Positions 25,889 to 34,607 of a DNA stretch of 64,000 nt are shown here, one piece after another; the stretch's first letter is position 1; every line of letters begins with the position of its first letter. The notes beneath the pieces were generated by a model. That model was not told where the DNA came from. It worked only from the letters and a program-made list of their open reading frames with translations, and made no database searches. This DNA is from Paraburkholderia sp. Tr-20389. Lineage in GTDB: Bacteria > Pseudomonadota > Gammaproteobacteria > Burkholderiales > Burkholderiaceae. The DNA lies in NCBI RefSeq assembly GCF_017104565.1, contig NZ_JAAGPD010000006.1:1-64000 (forward strand), in the 5' to 3' direction. A program made the translations under genes and the position numbers.

Positions 25889-27046
25889 TCAGACGCCCCA
25901 CGCGGCGCACACGCGCTCGCGGATATCCTCGAGACGCGCAACGGGCTCGTTGGCGAACACGAAGCGCAGATAACGTTGCGCTTGCGGCCCCCAGCCGTTC
26001 ATCGGCGTCGCGGCGACTTCGCCTTTGTCCAGCAGCAGACGCGACGCATCGGGCGGCGCAAAGCCGAATTGCGAGGTGTCGATCAGCAGCGACCATCCGC
26101 CGTCGGGCCGCACCAGCGGCAGATCGCACAGTGCATGGAGCAGAAAATCGCGCCGCGCCTGCCACTCGGCAACACACTGTGCAACGCCATCGTCGGCTGA
26201 TGTGAGCGCGGCAGTCGCACCCGGCATGCCAATGCCTACCTGGCAGACCACGTTCGACAGACTCACCAGCCTCACGTCGTTCATGATGCGTGCAGGGCCG
26301 ACGATCCAGCCGACACGCCAGCCGATCATCCGGTATTCCTTCGACACGGAGCCGACCGTGAACGTGCGCGCTCGCATGTCCGGCAGCGAAGCAGGATGAA
26401 TCGCGCGGCGCCCGTCGAACAGGATGCGCTCCATGGCCGCGTCGTAGACGAGCCATGCATCCGCGCGGCGGCATTGATCGGCGATCGCATTCCATTCCGT
26501 TGCATTCGCGACGAAACCGCTCGGCATCGACGGCGACATGATGAGGAAGGCTCGCGTACGCGGGCTCACTGCGCTTGCGAGAGAATCGATGTCGAGCCGC
26601 CAGCCGTCGGCGGCGGGCATGAGGCGCGCGAACTTCGGCACGCCGCCCGCCAGCAGCACGCGATTGATGAGGCCCGCGTAGGTGGGATCGGTGAGTACGA
26701 CTTCATCGCCGGGATCGAGGATCGACAGCAACACGTTGAGGATGCCCGCGAGCCCCCCGGCGGAGACGATGCACTCGCTGCTCGCGTCGTAGTCGAAGCC
26801 CGTCGACTGCTTCATTCGCGCGACGACCGCCTCGCGCAATGCGGTCTGCCCCGTGAACGGCAGATAGCTGTTGGCGTCGTCATCGTCGACGGCATCGTGC
26901 GTGCGCCGGATCGCTTCGGCGGGTGGCCTCAGGTCGGTGTCGAGGTTCTCGAGCCGCAGGATGTTGCGATTCTTCGTCGCGTCGGCGGCATCGCCCATTC
27001 TGTCGACGCCGATGCCCGGGATATTGCGCAATCGGGAGACTGTCAC
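25889..27046 (-). CDS. PLP-dependent aminotransferase, class I/II
   Basis: A 385-residue fold-type I enzyme. Visible marks are the SAGGLAGILNVLLSILDPGDEV phosphate-binding segment, TDPTYAGL, the VYDAAMER Asp/Tyr pair that holds the cofactor, the Schiff-base lysine in VGSVSKEYRMIGWRVGW, and a C-terminal RYLRFVFAN arginine that binds the substrate carboxylate. The start is GTG at 27046 after a good GAGGAGGG. The amino acid specificity cannot be read off; aspartate- or aromatic-type activity would be usual. Confidence 0.87.
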   Translation of the reverse strand: MTVSRLRNIPGIGVDRMGDAADATKNRNILRLENLDTDLRPPAEAIRRTHDAVDDDDANSYLPFTGQTALREAVVARMKQSTGFDYDASSECIVSAGGLAGILNVLLSILDPGDEVVLTDPTYAGLINRVLLAGGVPKFARLMPAADGWRLDIDSLASAVSPRTRAFLIMSPSMPSGFVANATEWNAIADQCRRADAWLVYDAAMERILFDGRRAIHPASLPDMRARTFTVGSVSKEYRMIGWRVGWIVGPARIMNDVRLVSLSNVVCQVGIGMPGATAALTSADDGVAQCVAEWQARRDFLLHALCDLPLVRPDGGWSLLIDTSQFGFAPPDASRLLLDKGEVAATPMNGWGPQAQRYLRFVFANEPVARLEDIRERVCAAWGV

Positions 27047-27144
27047 GTTGCCCTCCTCGCATGAACCGATCCGCTTGCGGAAGCCGCGGACATGCGAGGC
27101 ATCATACTATTGCGCAGCGACCATCGTCCCGTGCGTTGCGAGTG

Positions 27145-27450
27145 CTACTCGCCCCGCCGCGTCACCAGTTCGTTGCGGATCAGCGCATGCAGATCGTCGG
27201 CGCTCGGTTGCGTGCCCCAACGGCTCGCGCCCGCGACCGATGCGATCGCGAACCACGAGTGCGGCGGAAACCACTCCTGCACCATCACGCCGTCCTGTCT
27301 CAGGCAAAGCTGCCCCGTCAGTTCGCTGTATTCGGCGGACATCGACCTGCCGTTCGCCTGCACCGTCACGCACGTGCCCTTCGACGACGGCTGTTCCTCG
27401 ACGTGCACGGTCACGTCTTCATCGAGCGGTTGTTCATAGGCTTCCGTCAT
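27145..27450 (-). CDS. Hypothetical protein
   Basis: A 101-residue acidic protein if started at the ATG at 27450 (MTEAYEQPLDEDVTVHVEEQ). The frame is open to a GTG at 27528, but the extra 26 codons have weaker third-position GC bias and no properly spaced ribosome site. The C-terminal half (VQEWFPPHSWFAIASVAGAS, DLHALIRNELVTRRGE) looks folded. I do not recognise a family. Confidence 0.5.
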   Translation of the reverse strand: MTEAYEQPLDEDVTVHVEEQPSSKGTCVTVQANGRSMSAEYSELTGQLCLRQDGVMVQEWFPPHSWFAIASVAGASRWGTQPSADDLHALIRNELVTRRGE

Positions 27451-27951
27451 GATGTGCAGCGCCCCACACGCGCAGTTCGACTGAAACGGCCATGCATCGT
27501 CAATGCGATTCTTGCTTTCATCAGGCACTCCCAGCGTCGTATCTTGGGAATCACTCTATGCAAATCGCAAAGCGAAGATGTGTGCGTGTGTAAGCAAACG
27601 TGAATTCGACAGCGTGATTCACGGTGTGGCGGCGGAAAAGTGTAACGCCGGCATTTAATTCCCTTTATACGTGTGCATCGTTACAACACCAGCGCCGCTT
27701 AGGGTTCGCGTATACGTGATGAAAACATGTGCATTTCAATCGTCTATCACATCATCGCAATGGCGCTTTAATACTCGATCGCGGGCTTTTCATGCATACC
27801 AGTCGCGGCGGCGCTGTCACAGCGGGGTAACAGGTTTGGGAATATCGTGTTGCCCGGAATCACGCTTCCTTCCCGTTCCTTTCCAGCATCGACGCGCCCG
27901 CGCCGTTGCGTATCCGTGCGTCGTCTGCCGTCCACCACGAGAACAAACGAC
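27451..27951. other. Intergenic region upstream of the Tat-exported phosphatase
   Basis: About 500 bases, relatively A/T-rich between 27550 and 27800. It includes an inverted repeat (CGTGAAT 27599-27605, ATTCACG 27617-27623) that may be an operator. I looked for a Pho box because the next gene is a phosphatase-like protein. A CTGTCAC occurs near 27814, but without a proper second half. No convincing gene or RNA is seen. Confidence 0.45.
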
Positions 27952-29670
27952 ATGTCGAACAAGAACACCCCCGATACAACGCCCGTCGAAGCCGACGACG
28001 CTCAATCCACCACGAACACGCAGTCGGCCACCTTCTCGCGCCGAGGCTTTCTCAAGCTCGCGGGCGCTTCCGGCTTCGCCACGGCGGCTGGCACCTTCGC
28101 AGGCACAGCCAAAGCCGATCCGTCGACACCCGACGGCACGCCCGAGCAGGTGCATCTGACGTGGGGCGAAGATCCCACGAATGAAGTGGTGGTGTCGTGG
28201 GGCTCGGCGGCGGCCGCCGCGAATCCGCGCGTGCGCTTCGGCGCGAGCGGCGACCGGAAGGAAACGGTCCACGCAGTGCAGCGCACGTACACGGACGGAC
28301 TGAACGGTGAAGTGGTGTTCACGTATCACGCGCGGCTTCACGGCCTGAAACCCGCGACGACATATCAATACGACGTCACGGCCGACAACGACAGCAACAT
28401 GGGCGCGCCGTTCTCTGCATCGTTCACGACCGCGCCGCGCGGCCGCACGGCGTTTCGCTTCACGAGCTACGGCGATCTCGCGACGCCCAATACCAACTGG
28501 GTGCTGTCGTCGCCGCAAAGCCGATTCGCGGTACAAGCCGTCGAACGTTTCCAGCCGCTCTTTCACCTGCTGAACGGCGACCTCTGTTACGCGAACCTGA
28601 ACCCGACGCAACAGCCGGCCGTGTGGCGCGATTTCGGCAACAACGCGCAGACGTCGGCGGCGAATCGTCCGTGGATGCCGTGCCCCGGCAATCACGAAAT
28701 CGAATTCAACAACGGCGCGCAAGGCTTCGATTCGTATCTGACGCGCTATACGCTGCCGCAAAACGGCACGCGTTTTCCGGGCCGCTGGTACAGCTTCCGC
28801 GTGAGTTCCGTACTGTTCATCTCGCTCGATGCGGACGATGTCGTGTATCAGGATGCAGCCGCGTTCGTCGCGGGCCCTGCGCCGCTCGTGCCCGCTGCGA
28901 GCACCGGCCATCCTTCCATCCCGCCGGGCACGTCGCTCTACGTGCGCGGCTACAGCGACGGCGAGCAGACGCGCTGGCTCGAAAAGACGCTGCGCCATGC
29001 GCAGGACGATGACGACATCGACTGGATCGTCGTACAGATGCATCAGGACGCGCTGACGTCATCCAAGACGGGCAACGGCTCCGACAAGGGCATCCGCGAA
29101 GCGTGGCTGCCGCTGTTCGACCGCTATGGCGTCGACCTCGTGCTGTGCGGTCACGATCATGACTACGAGCGCAGCTATCCCGTGCGCGGCTGCAACCACC
29201 ACGCGGGCATCGACGCAACCACGGGCGAGAAGGTCGACACGCTGCAACCAAAGCCTGTTGTGCATTCGCACGCGAGCAACGGCAACACGTTCGATACGAG
29301 CCACGGCACGATCCATCTGATTCTCGGCGGTGGCGGCACGAGCGCGCCGCTCGACGTGTATGGCGTCGACACGGGCAATGGCAATCCGCAGGCCAAGGTG
29401 TTCACGAAGCCCAATCGCCCGATTCCTGGCACCACAGCGGGCACGTTCACGCGCGCCGGCGCGGATGCGCTAGAAGATGCGATCTGGTCGGCGCAGCGCG
29501 ATACGGGCACGGGCTACGGCATCGCCGTGTTCGACTACGATCCGGGCTCGCACGGCGGCAAGACGTCGATCACGATGAACTACTATCACGCGCCCGGCGC
29601 CGATACGACGCCGACGGGCACGTATGAACTGTTCGAGACCATCACGCTGTCGAAGCATCGACGCGGTTGA
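27952..29670 (+). CDS. Tat-exported purple acid phosphatase-like metallophosphoesterase
   Basis: A 572-residue protein with a twin-arginine signal (FSRRGFLKLAG near residue 40) and export to the periplasm expected. A fibronectin-like purple-acid-phosphatase N domain (~65-170, EQVHLTWGEDPTNEVVVSWG) precedes the catalytic metallophosphoesterase domain. Metal-binding blocks are YGDLA, LNGDLCY, CPGNHE, VVQMHQD and CGHDHDYER, so both metal sites look intact. It probably hydrolyses phosphomonoesters. The start is set at 27952 (MSNKNTPD) because the upstream open stretch is unlike signal sequence. It converges with surE across a hairpin. Confidence 0.9.
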   Translation: MSNKNTPDTTPVEADDAQSTTNTQSATFSRRGFLKLAGASGFATAAGTFAGTAKADPSTPDGTPEQVHLTWGEDPTNEVVVSWGSAAAAANPRVRFGASGDRKETVHAVQRTYTDGLNGEVVFTYHARLHGLKPATTYQYDVTADNDSNMGAPFSASFTTAPRGRTAFRFTSYGDLATPNTNWVLSSPQSRFAVQAVERFQPLFHLLNGDLCYANLNPTQQPAVWRDFGNNAQTSAANRPWMPCPGNHEIEFNNGAQGFDSYLTRYTLPQNGTRFPGRWYSFRVSSVLFISLDADDVVYQDAAAFVAGPAPLVPAASTGHPSIPPGTSLYVRGYSDGEQTRWLEKTLRHAQDDDDIDWIVVQMHQDALTSSKTGNGSDKGIREAWLPLFDRYGVDLVLCGHDHDYERSYPVRGCNHHAGIDATTGEKVDTLQPKPVVHSHASNGNTFDTSHGTIHLILGGGGTSAPLDVYGVDTGNGNPQAKVFTKPNRPIPGTTAGTFTRAGADALEDAIWSAQRDTGTGYGIAVFDYDPGSHGGKTSITMNYYHAPGADTTPTGTYELFETITLSKHRRG

Positions 29671-29681
29671 TCGTCACACAC

Positions 29682-29712
29682 GTTGCGCCGTGTGCATCAT
29701 GCGCGGCGCAAC
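29682..29712. terminator. Hairpin between convergent genes
   Basis: GTTGCGCCG (29682-29690) and CGGCGCAAC (29704-29712) form a perfect nine-base stem with a 13-base loop between the two converging stop codons. There is no T tract on either side, so it may act with Rho or simply stabilise the 3' ends. Confidence 0.5.
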
Positions 29713-29725
29713 GCGCACGCAGGCT

Positions 29726-30508
29726 TCACCCCTTCAATGATGCCGCGAGCTTCGCGAAGGTAGTCTCGTCCGTGCGATCGAAATAGAGCGGCGTCACCGA
29801 CACGCGCCCCGATGCGACCACGGCCGTTTCGCTGTCGGGCGCATTCTCGCGCGGACCGCGCTGGAATCGCAGCCAGTGATATTCGAGCCCGCGCGGATCG
29901 ACATGCGGCAACACGTCGATGCCTTCCACGAGACCCACGCCCTGCTTCGTCGGCGTCAGCGGTCCCGCAGCCGATGCATCGATATCGGGGAAATTCACGT
30001 TCAGGCACACGGGCGCGTCGTGCTCGATGGCGAGCAACTCACGAATCACGCCGGGCGCGAGCGCACGCGCCGTGTCCCAGCGGACGTTCTCGCGGTCGCG
30101 GAAGGTCTGACTCAGGGCGATCGACGGCAGGCCCAGCAGCAGCCCCGTCATGGCCGCGCCGACCGTGCCGGAGAACATGGTCTCGACACCGAGGTTGCCG
30201 CCGCGATTGATGCCGGACAGCACGAGCGTCGGCGGCGCGTCGCGCATCAGATGACGCACGGCCATCACGACGCAATCGCCCGGCGTACCCACGACGCCGA
30301 ATCGGCGCTCGCCCTGGCGGCTCACGCGCAGCGGCGAATGCAGGCTGATGGAATGCGACGTGCCGCTCTGATCGTGTTCGGGCGCGACGACCCACACTTC
30401 GTCGGCGAGTTCGGCGGCGACGGCTTCGAGTACGGCGAGACCGGGCGCGTCGATGCCGTCGTCGTTGGTCAACAGGACGCGCGGGACTTTGCTGGAAAAG
30501 GTGGACAT
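29726..30508 (-). CDS. surE: 5'-nucleotidase / exopolyphosphatase SurE
   Basis: A 260-residue cytoplasmic metal-dependent phosphatase. The SurE hallmarks are all present: RVLLTNDDGIDAPGL with the metal-binding Asp-Asp pair, VVAPEHDQSGTSHSIS, GTPGDCV, VLSGINRGGNLG and YSGTVGAAM-like FSGTVGAAMTG. It is a few residues longer at the N terminus than the usual MRILLSNDDG start. In most genomes surE lies next to pcm, nlpD or rpoS, which are not here, so this is probably a second, dispersed surE copy. Confidence 0.93.
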   Translation of the reverse strand: MSTFSSKVPRVLLTNDDGIDAPGLAVLEAVAAELADEVWVVAPEHDQSGTSHSISLHSPLRVSRQGERRFGVVGTPGDCVVMAVRHLMRDAPPTLVLSGINRGGNLGVETMFSGTVGAAMTGLLLGLPSIALSQTFRDRENVRWDTARALAPGVIRELLAIEHDAPVCLNVNFPDIDASAAGPLTPTKQGVGLVEGIDVLPHVDPRGLEYHWLRFQRGPRENAPDSETAVVASGRVSVTPLYFDRTDETTFAKLAASLKG

Positions 30509-30634
30509 GATGTGCGATAAGCGTAGCGGACGGATGCCGCTACGCTACCACACCGCGAATGTTTCGCTTGTCCTTGCAGGCACGCAAGCGCCCGTCGTCA
30601 CCGATACCGGACACGACGGACGCTGCGCGTTACA

Positions 30635-31855
30635 TCAGAAGCGGTGGATGATGCCGAGGCCGAACGCGAACTGGGTGCCCGACGACGACGGCGTCGTATT
30701 GAAGCCATCGCCGATCGTCGCGGTCGCGTCGATGATCTGACTCGAGCCGTTCGTGCCGAGCGTCTTGCCGTTTGCGCGCTGATAGGCTTCGAGCGCATAC
30801 AGGCCGGTCCGCTTGGACAGCGAGTAGTACTGCGAGAGATTGAACTGCTGATACGTCGCGCTATCCTTGATGCCGTTCGCCTGCGTGGCACGCGTGTAGC
30901 TGTAGCCTGCAGCGAAATCCCACACCGTTACCGGCTTCCAGTGCAGCACGAGACCACCCGTATTGAAGATCGCCGTGTCCGTGAACTTCGAATTGATACC
31001 GGGGATGTACTGGACATTCGAGTATGTCGCCGTGATGTCCCACGCGCTGTTGAAGGTATAGCCGCCGCCCACTGCGAAGCGCTGTTGCGCACGCGCGGTC
31101 TGGTAGCCGTTCGTCAGCGCGGATACGCCGATCTGCGAGCCGCCGTTCGACGTCGTCGAATCCGAGCCCCACGTACCGCCGCCCGAGGTCGAGTTGTTGA
31201 TGCGCGAGAAGCCGACTGCGAGGCCGATCGGACCCATCGCGTACTGGACAGCCGTCGTCCACGTCGAGCCCTGGCTGACGCTGCCTGCCACGCCGGCGAG
31301 CGAATACGAACCGCTCACGGTCAGGCCGTACATCTTCGGCGACGTGTATTCGAGCGTGTTGTTCGCGCGGTAGATCGTGTCCAGACCGTCGATATCGCCA
31401 GGGTGCGCACCATAGAAGCCCGTGATCCACGTAGTCGGGCTATACGGCGACAGCAGCTGGTAATACGAAGCGTACTGACGGCCTGCCGTGAACGTACCGT
31501 AGGTCGGGTTCGTCACGCCGACATACGCAAGGCGGCCGAACAGCGCGTTGGTGTACTGAGCCGCGCCCGTCGCTGAATTCAAGCCCGATTCGAGCTGGAA
31601 GATCGCCCGCGTACCGCCGCCGAGATCTTCACCGCCCTTCAAGCCGAAGCGGCTGCCTGCCCACACGCCCGGCGTCATCTTGACGACCGAGTGTCCGCCG
31701 CTCGTCGAGCCGAGCGACGTCGAACTGCTCTGGTAAGCAAGCCCGTTATCGACGATGCCGTACAGCGTGACGCTGCTTTGCGCGAATGCCGGCACGCTGC
31801 CGACGAGCGCAGCCCCGATGACGACTGCCTTTGCGCTGCTGGTACTCCTCTTCAT
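30635..31855 (-). CDS. Gram-negative general porin (OmpC-like, Burkholderia type)
   Basis: A 406-residue outer membrane porin with a signal peptide ending SVPAFAQ. The mature start SSVTLYGIVDNGLAYQSS and the RFGLKGGEDLGGGTRAIFQLESG block are diagnostic of the beta-proteobacterial 16-stranded trimeric porins. The protein ends GLGIIHRF with the terminal Phe needed for BAM recognition. The start has GGAGGT upstream. It lies ~110 bases behind the AAHS transporter gene on the same strand and probably forms an uptake pair with it for an anionic aromatic compound. Confidence 0.95.
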   Translation of the reverse strand: MKRSTSSAKAVVIGAALVGSVPAFAQSSVTLYGIVDNGLAYQSSSTSLGSTSGGHSVVKMTPGVWAGSRFGLKGGEDLGGGTRAIFQLESGLNSATGAAQYTNALFGRLAYVGVTNPTYGTFTAGRQYASYYQLLSPYSPTTWITGFYGAHPGDIDGLDTIYRANNTLEYTSPKMYGLTVSGSYSLAGVAGSVSQGSTWTTAVQYAMGPIGLAVGFSRINNSTSGGGTWGSDSTTSNGGSQIGVSALTNGYQTARAQQRFAVGGGYTFNSAWDITATYSNVQYIPGINSKFTDTAIFNTGGLVLHWKPVTVWDFAAGYSYTRATQANGIKDSATYQQFNLSQYYSLSKRTGLYALEAYQRANGKTLGTNGSSQIIDATATIGDGFNTTPSSSGTQFAFGLGIIHRF

Positions 31856-31964
31856 TCTTCTGACCTCCATCTTCCTGGTTTTACTGCTGTTTGGATTCTT
31901 TTGTTTGATCGAGCGTCACGTTCCGCATCCGCTCGATCCGATCGCGACATATCAGTCGCGCATA

Positions 31965-33308
31965 TCACGCATCGGCAACAGGGCTCGATATGAAGCGCAA
32001 CGCAAACCGGTTCATCACGATCGCGAAGGCAGCGATCACGGCGGGCACGGCGAGCACTGAAAACACGGCCGCGAAACTGAAGCCCAGCGAGAGCAATGCG
32101 CCGCCGACGAGCGAACCCAGAATGCCGCCGAGCCGGCCGAAGCCCAGCATCCAGCTGACGCCTGTCGCGCGGGCACGCGTCGGGTAGCAGCTCGGCGCGA
32201 GCGCGTTGAGACCCGTTTGCGCGCCGCTCATGAAGAAGCCCGCACAAGCGACGAGCACGGGCAGCATGCCGGACGTGAGCGTGCCCATGCCGAGCGCGAA
32301 GATGAAAACGCCGCCGAACAGATAGGCCGCGCCGATCACCGCATTGCGATCCATCCGGTCCATCGCGAAGCCGACTGCCACCGCGCCGAACGTGCCGCCC
32401 AGCTGGAACATGCCCGTGATCGCGGCAGCGCGTTCGACGGGAAGGCCGGCGTCCTTGATGAGCGTCGGCAGCCAGCCCGTGAGCAGATAGATGATCAGCA
32501 GGCCCATGAAATACGTGACCCACAGCATCAGCGTGCTCATTGCGTAGCCATCTGCGAACAACATACGCACGGGCGCCTTCGCTGCAACGACAGGCTCCGG
32601 TGCGGTGAAGCGCACGTCTTCGTCGAACCGGTGACCACAGACGCGTCCGAGCGTGCGCGCGATGCGCTGGGCGACCACCTTGCGCACCAGCATCAGACGC
32701 GCGGACTCCGGCAGCAGCCAGATCAGCAGCGGCACGCTGAGGATGGGCAGAATGCCGCCGAACAGGAACACGGCACGCCAACCCAGATGCGGAATCAGCC
32801 ACGCAGCGGCGAAGCCGCCCGCACCCGAGCCGAAGTTGAAGCCCGTGAACATGATCGTCAGCAGCAGCGAGCGGCTGCGCGACGGCACGTACTCGGACAG
32901 CAGCGTCGTCGAGTTCGGCATCGCAGCGCCGAGACCGAGGCCCGTGAGGAAGCGCAGAATGACAAGCGACGTGGGCGTCTCTGCAAACGCGCACAGCAGA
33001 CTGAAAAAGCCAAAGCAGAACACGGAGCCGATCAACACCTTCTTGCGTCCGATGCGATCCGCCATCGGGCCCGCGACCAGCGCGCCTACGGCAAGGCCCA
33101 CCATTGCAGCGCTCATCACGGGGCCGAACGCGGCGCGGCTCACGCTCCAGTCATGCATGATGACGGGCGCGACAAAACCCATCACGGCCGTGTCGAGTCC
33201 GTCCATCGTGACGATCCAGAAGCACAGGAAAAGCACGAGCCACTGGTACGCCGACATCTTCCGCGCGTCGATGAACGCCTTGATGTCGACTGATTCTGCG
33301 GGTTGCAT
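31965..33308 (-). CDS. AAHS-family aromatic acid:H+ symporter (MFS)
   Basis: A 447-residue permease with the AAHS pattern: FWIVTMDGLDTAVMGFVAPV in helix one, with the acidic residue needed for transport, and GPMADRIGRKKVLIGSV as the loop 2-3 motif. PESARLMLVRK follows helix six and GFAMDRMDRNAVIG is the loop 8-9 counterpart. Relatives are PcaK, BenK and MhpT, which import benzoate-type acids. The porin gene follows it; a GntR and a LysR regulator lie on the opposite side of a 548-base divergent region. No ring-degrading enzymes are in the window. Confidence 0.88.
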   Translation of the reverse strand: MQPAESVDIKAFIDARKMSAYQWLVLFLCFWIVTMDGLDTAVMGFVAPVIMHDWSVSRAAFGPVMSAAMVGLAVGALVAGPMADRIGRKKVLIGSVFCFGFFSLLCAFAETPTSLVILRFLTGLGLGAAMPNSTTLLSEYVPSRSRSLLLTIMFTGFNFGSGAGGFAAAWLIPHLGWRAVFLFGGILPILSVPLLIWLLPESARLMLVRKVVAQRIARTLGRVCGHRFDEDVRFTAPEPVVAAKAPVRMLFADGYAMSTLMLWVTYFMGLLIIYLLTGWLPTLIKDAGLPVERAAAITGMFQLGGTFGAVAVGFAMDRMDRNAVIGAAYLFGGVFIFALGMGTLTSGMLPVLVACAGFFMSGAQTGLNALAPSCYPTRARATGVSWMLGFGRLGGILGSLVGGALLSLGFSFAAVFSVLAVPAVIAAFAIVMNRFALRFISSPVADA

Positions 33309-33856
33309 GGATGTCTCCGGAAAATAGATACCCCGCCCCGTGTTTCTGCCGAACCCGGGGTCTTGTTGTGTCGAAGAGAAAAGCGACTAAAGGACAGTTA
33401 GCGGCTTCGCGCGCAGCAATCGAAGAGGACGCTTCTGGCGTGGTCGTCGTCGAACATTTCCGTGTCTTCCGTTACTTCGTGTTGCGCAGCGCTCGCACGC
33501 CGAATGGATCGGCCGCTCGTCGATGTGAGCCTTGGACTTGCGGCTATCTTGGGATACAACGATATAGACGCCGCACGCTTTCGAGGTAGTGCGGGTAAAC
33601 CACATGCAACCCCGGATAGATTCAGTAAGACAGGGCTCTGGAGGGATTGGCAACGGATCTTGCCCACGCTGCTTCCCAGACGGATCAAGCACTTTGGTAT
33701 CCCGTCACCGCGTTCGACGCGACTGTTCCCGAACTCGCAGACTTAGGCGCCGATAAACAGAACAGATGGCAAGCGAGCCAAGTCGCAATCGCCTGTATAA
33801 GCGTTGTGATGGCGACGCGAGCACCGCTATACTGACCAGCCAATGAGTAGAAACAT
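33309..33856. other. Divergent promoter region between the AAHS and GntR genes
   Basis: 548 bases with no gene I would support; its GC content is lower than the neighbouring coding DNA. It must carry the promoters for the AAHS-porin unit and for gntR and probably the operators for the GntR and LysR regulators next door. Only the gntR promoter below is clear. A 62-codon open frame (33647-33835) starting at TTG was considered and not accepted. Confidence 0.5.
33804..33833 (+). promoter_or_regulatory. Candidate sigma-70 promoter of gntR-type gene
   Basis: TTGTGA (33804-33809), an 18-base spacer and TATACT (33828-33833), 24 bases ahead of the GntR ATG. Four of six bases match at -35 and five of six at -10. 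Confidence 0.5.
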
Positions 33857-34558
33857 ATGAACGAGACAACACAGCAAGCGATTGTGCAAACGCTGCGCGA
33901 GAAGATCCTGTCGGGCGAGCTGGCGCCCGGCCAGCGCCTCGTCGAAGCACAGCTCGCGCAATGGCTCGGCGTGTCGCGCACGCCGCTGCGCTACGCATTG
34001 AGCGTGCTGGCGGGCGAAGCCCTGCTCGAACGTTCGGGCGCGCGTGGTTATGTCGTGCGACGCTTCGGTGTACGCGACGTATTGAACGCGATCGACGTAC
34101 GCGGCGTACTGGAAGGTCTCGCGGCACGCACGGTCGCGGAGAGCGGCGTGTCCGCTGCGCTTGCTGCGTCGCTGAATGCGTGTCTGCGCGAAGGCGATGA
34201 CATCTTCAATGCAGGCGCGTTGAAGGAAGGCGACGACGTGCGCTACGCGGAGATGAACGGCCGCTTCCATGCGCTGATCGTCGAAGCCGCGCAGAACGCC
34301 GCGATCAGCGCTGCGTTGAGCCTCAACGACAAGATCCCGTTCGTTGCACCATCGACGATCGCCTTCGACGTATCCGCGCGGGAACGTCAGTACGCAATGC
34401 TCAATTACGCGCACCGTCAGCATCATGCGATCGTCGGCGCGCTCGTCAACGGCGAAGGCGCGCGCGTCGAAGCACTGATGAAGGAACATACGCATATATC
34501 GAAGGAAAGCCTCAATCTGTCGTTGCCCGCGCTGCATCTGATCGCGGGCGCGGCATGA
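33857..34558 (+). CDS. GntR-family (FCD) transcriptional regulator
   Basis: A 233-residue regulator with an N-terminal winged helix (LREKILSGELAPGQRLVEAQ, LAQWLGVSRTPLRYALSVL) and a C-terminal FCD helical domain (~85-225). Candidate metal/ligand residues include Asp in VRYAEMNGRFHALIVEA and the His pair in HRQHHAIVGAL. FCD regulators usually repress uptake or catabolic genes and release them on binding a carboxylate. The divergent AAHS-porin genes are the natural target. Confidence 0.92.
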   Translation: MNETTQQAIVQTLREKILSGELAPGQRLVEAQLAQWLGVSRTPLRYALSVLAGEALLERSGARGYVVRRFGVRDVLNAIDVRGVLEGLAARTVAESGVSAALAASLNACLREGDDIFNAGALKEGDDVRYAEMNGRFHALIVEAAQNAAISAALSLNDKIPFVAPSTIAFDVSARERQYAMLNYAHRQHHAIVGALVNGEGARVEALMKEHTHISKESLNLSLPALHLIAGAA

Positions 34559-34607
34559 CGCCGACACTGTCGATTCCGGCAATCCGCATTTCCTAACGGG
34601 CTATTCC

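Noticed and set aside
27814-27835. Pho box ahead of the phosphatase-like gene
   Set aside because: One CTGTCAC half is present but the second half does not match the seven-base repeat.
33647-33835. 62-codon plus-strand frame from TTG in the divergent region before gntR
   Set aside because: Ribosome site too close, stop lies within the gntR promoter, and no family features.
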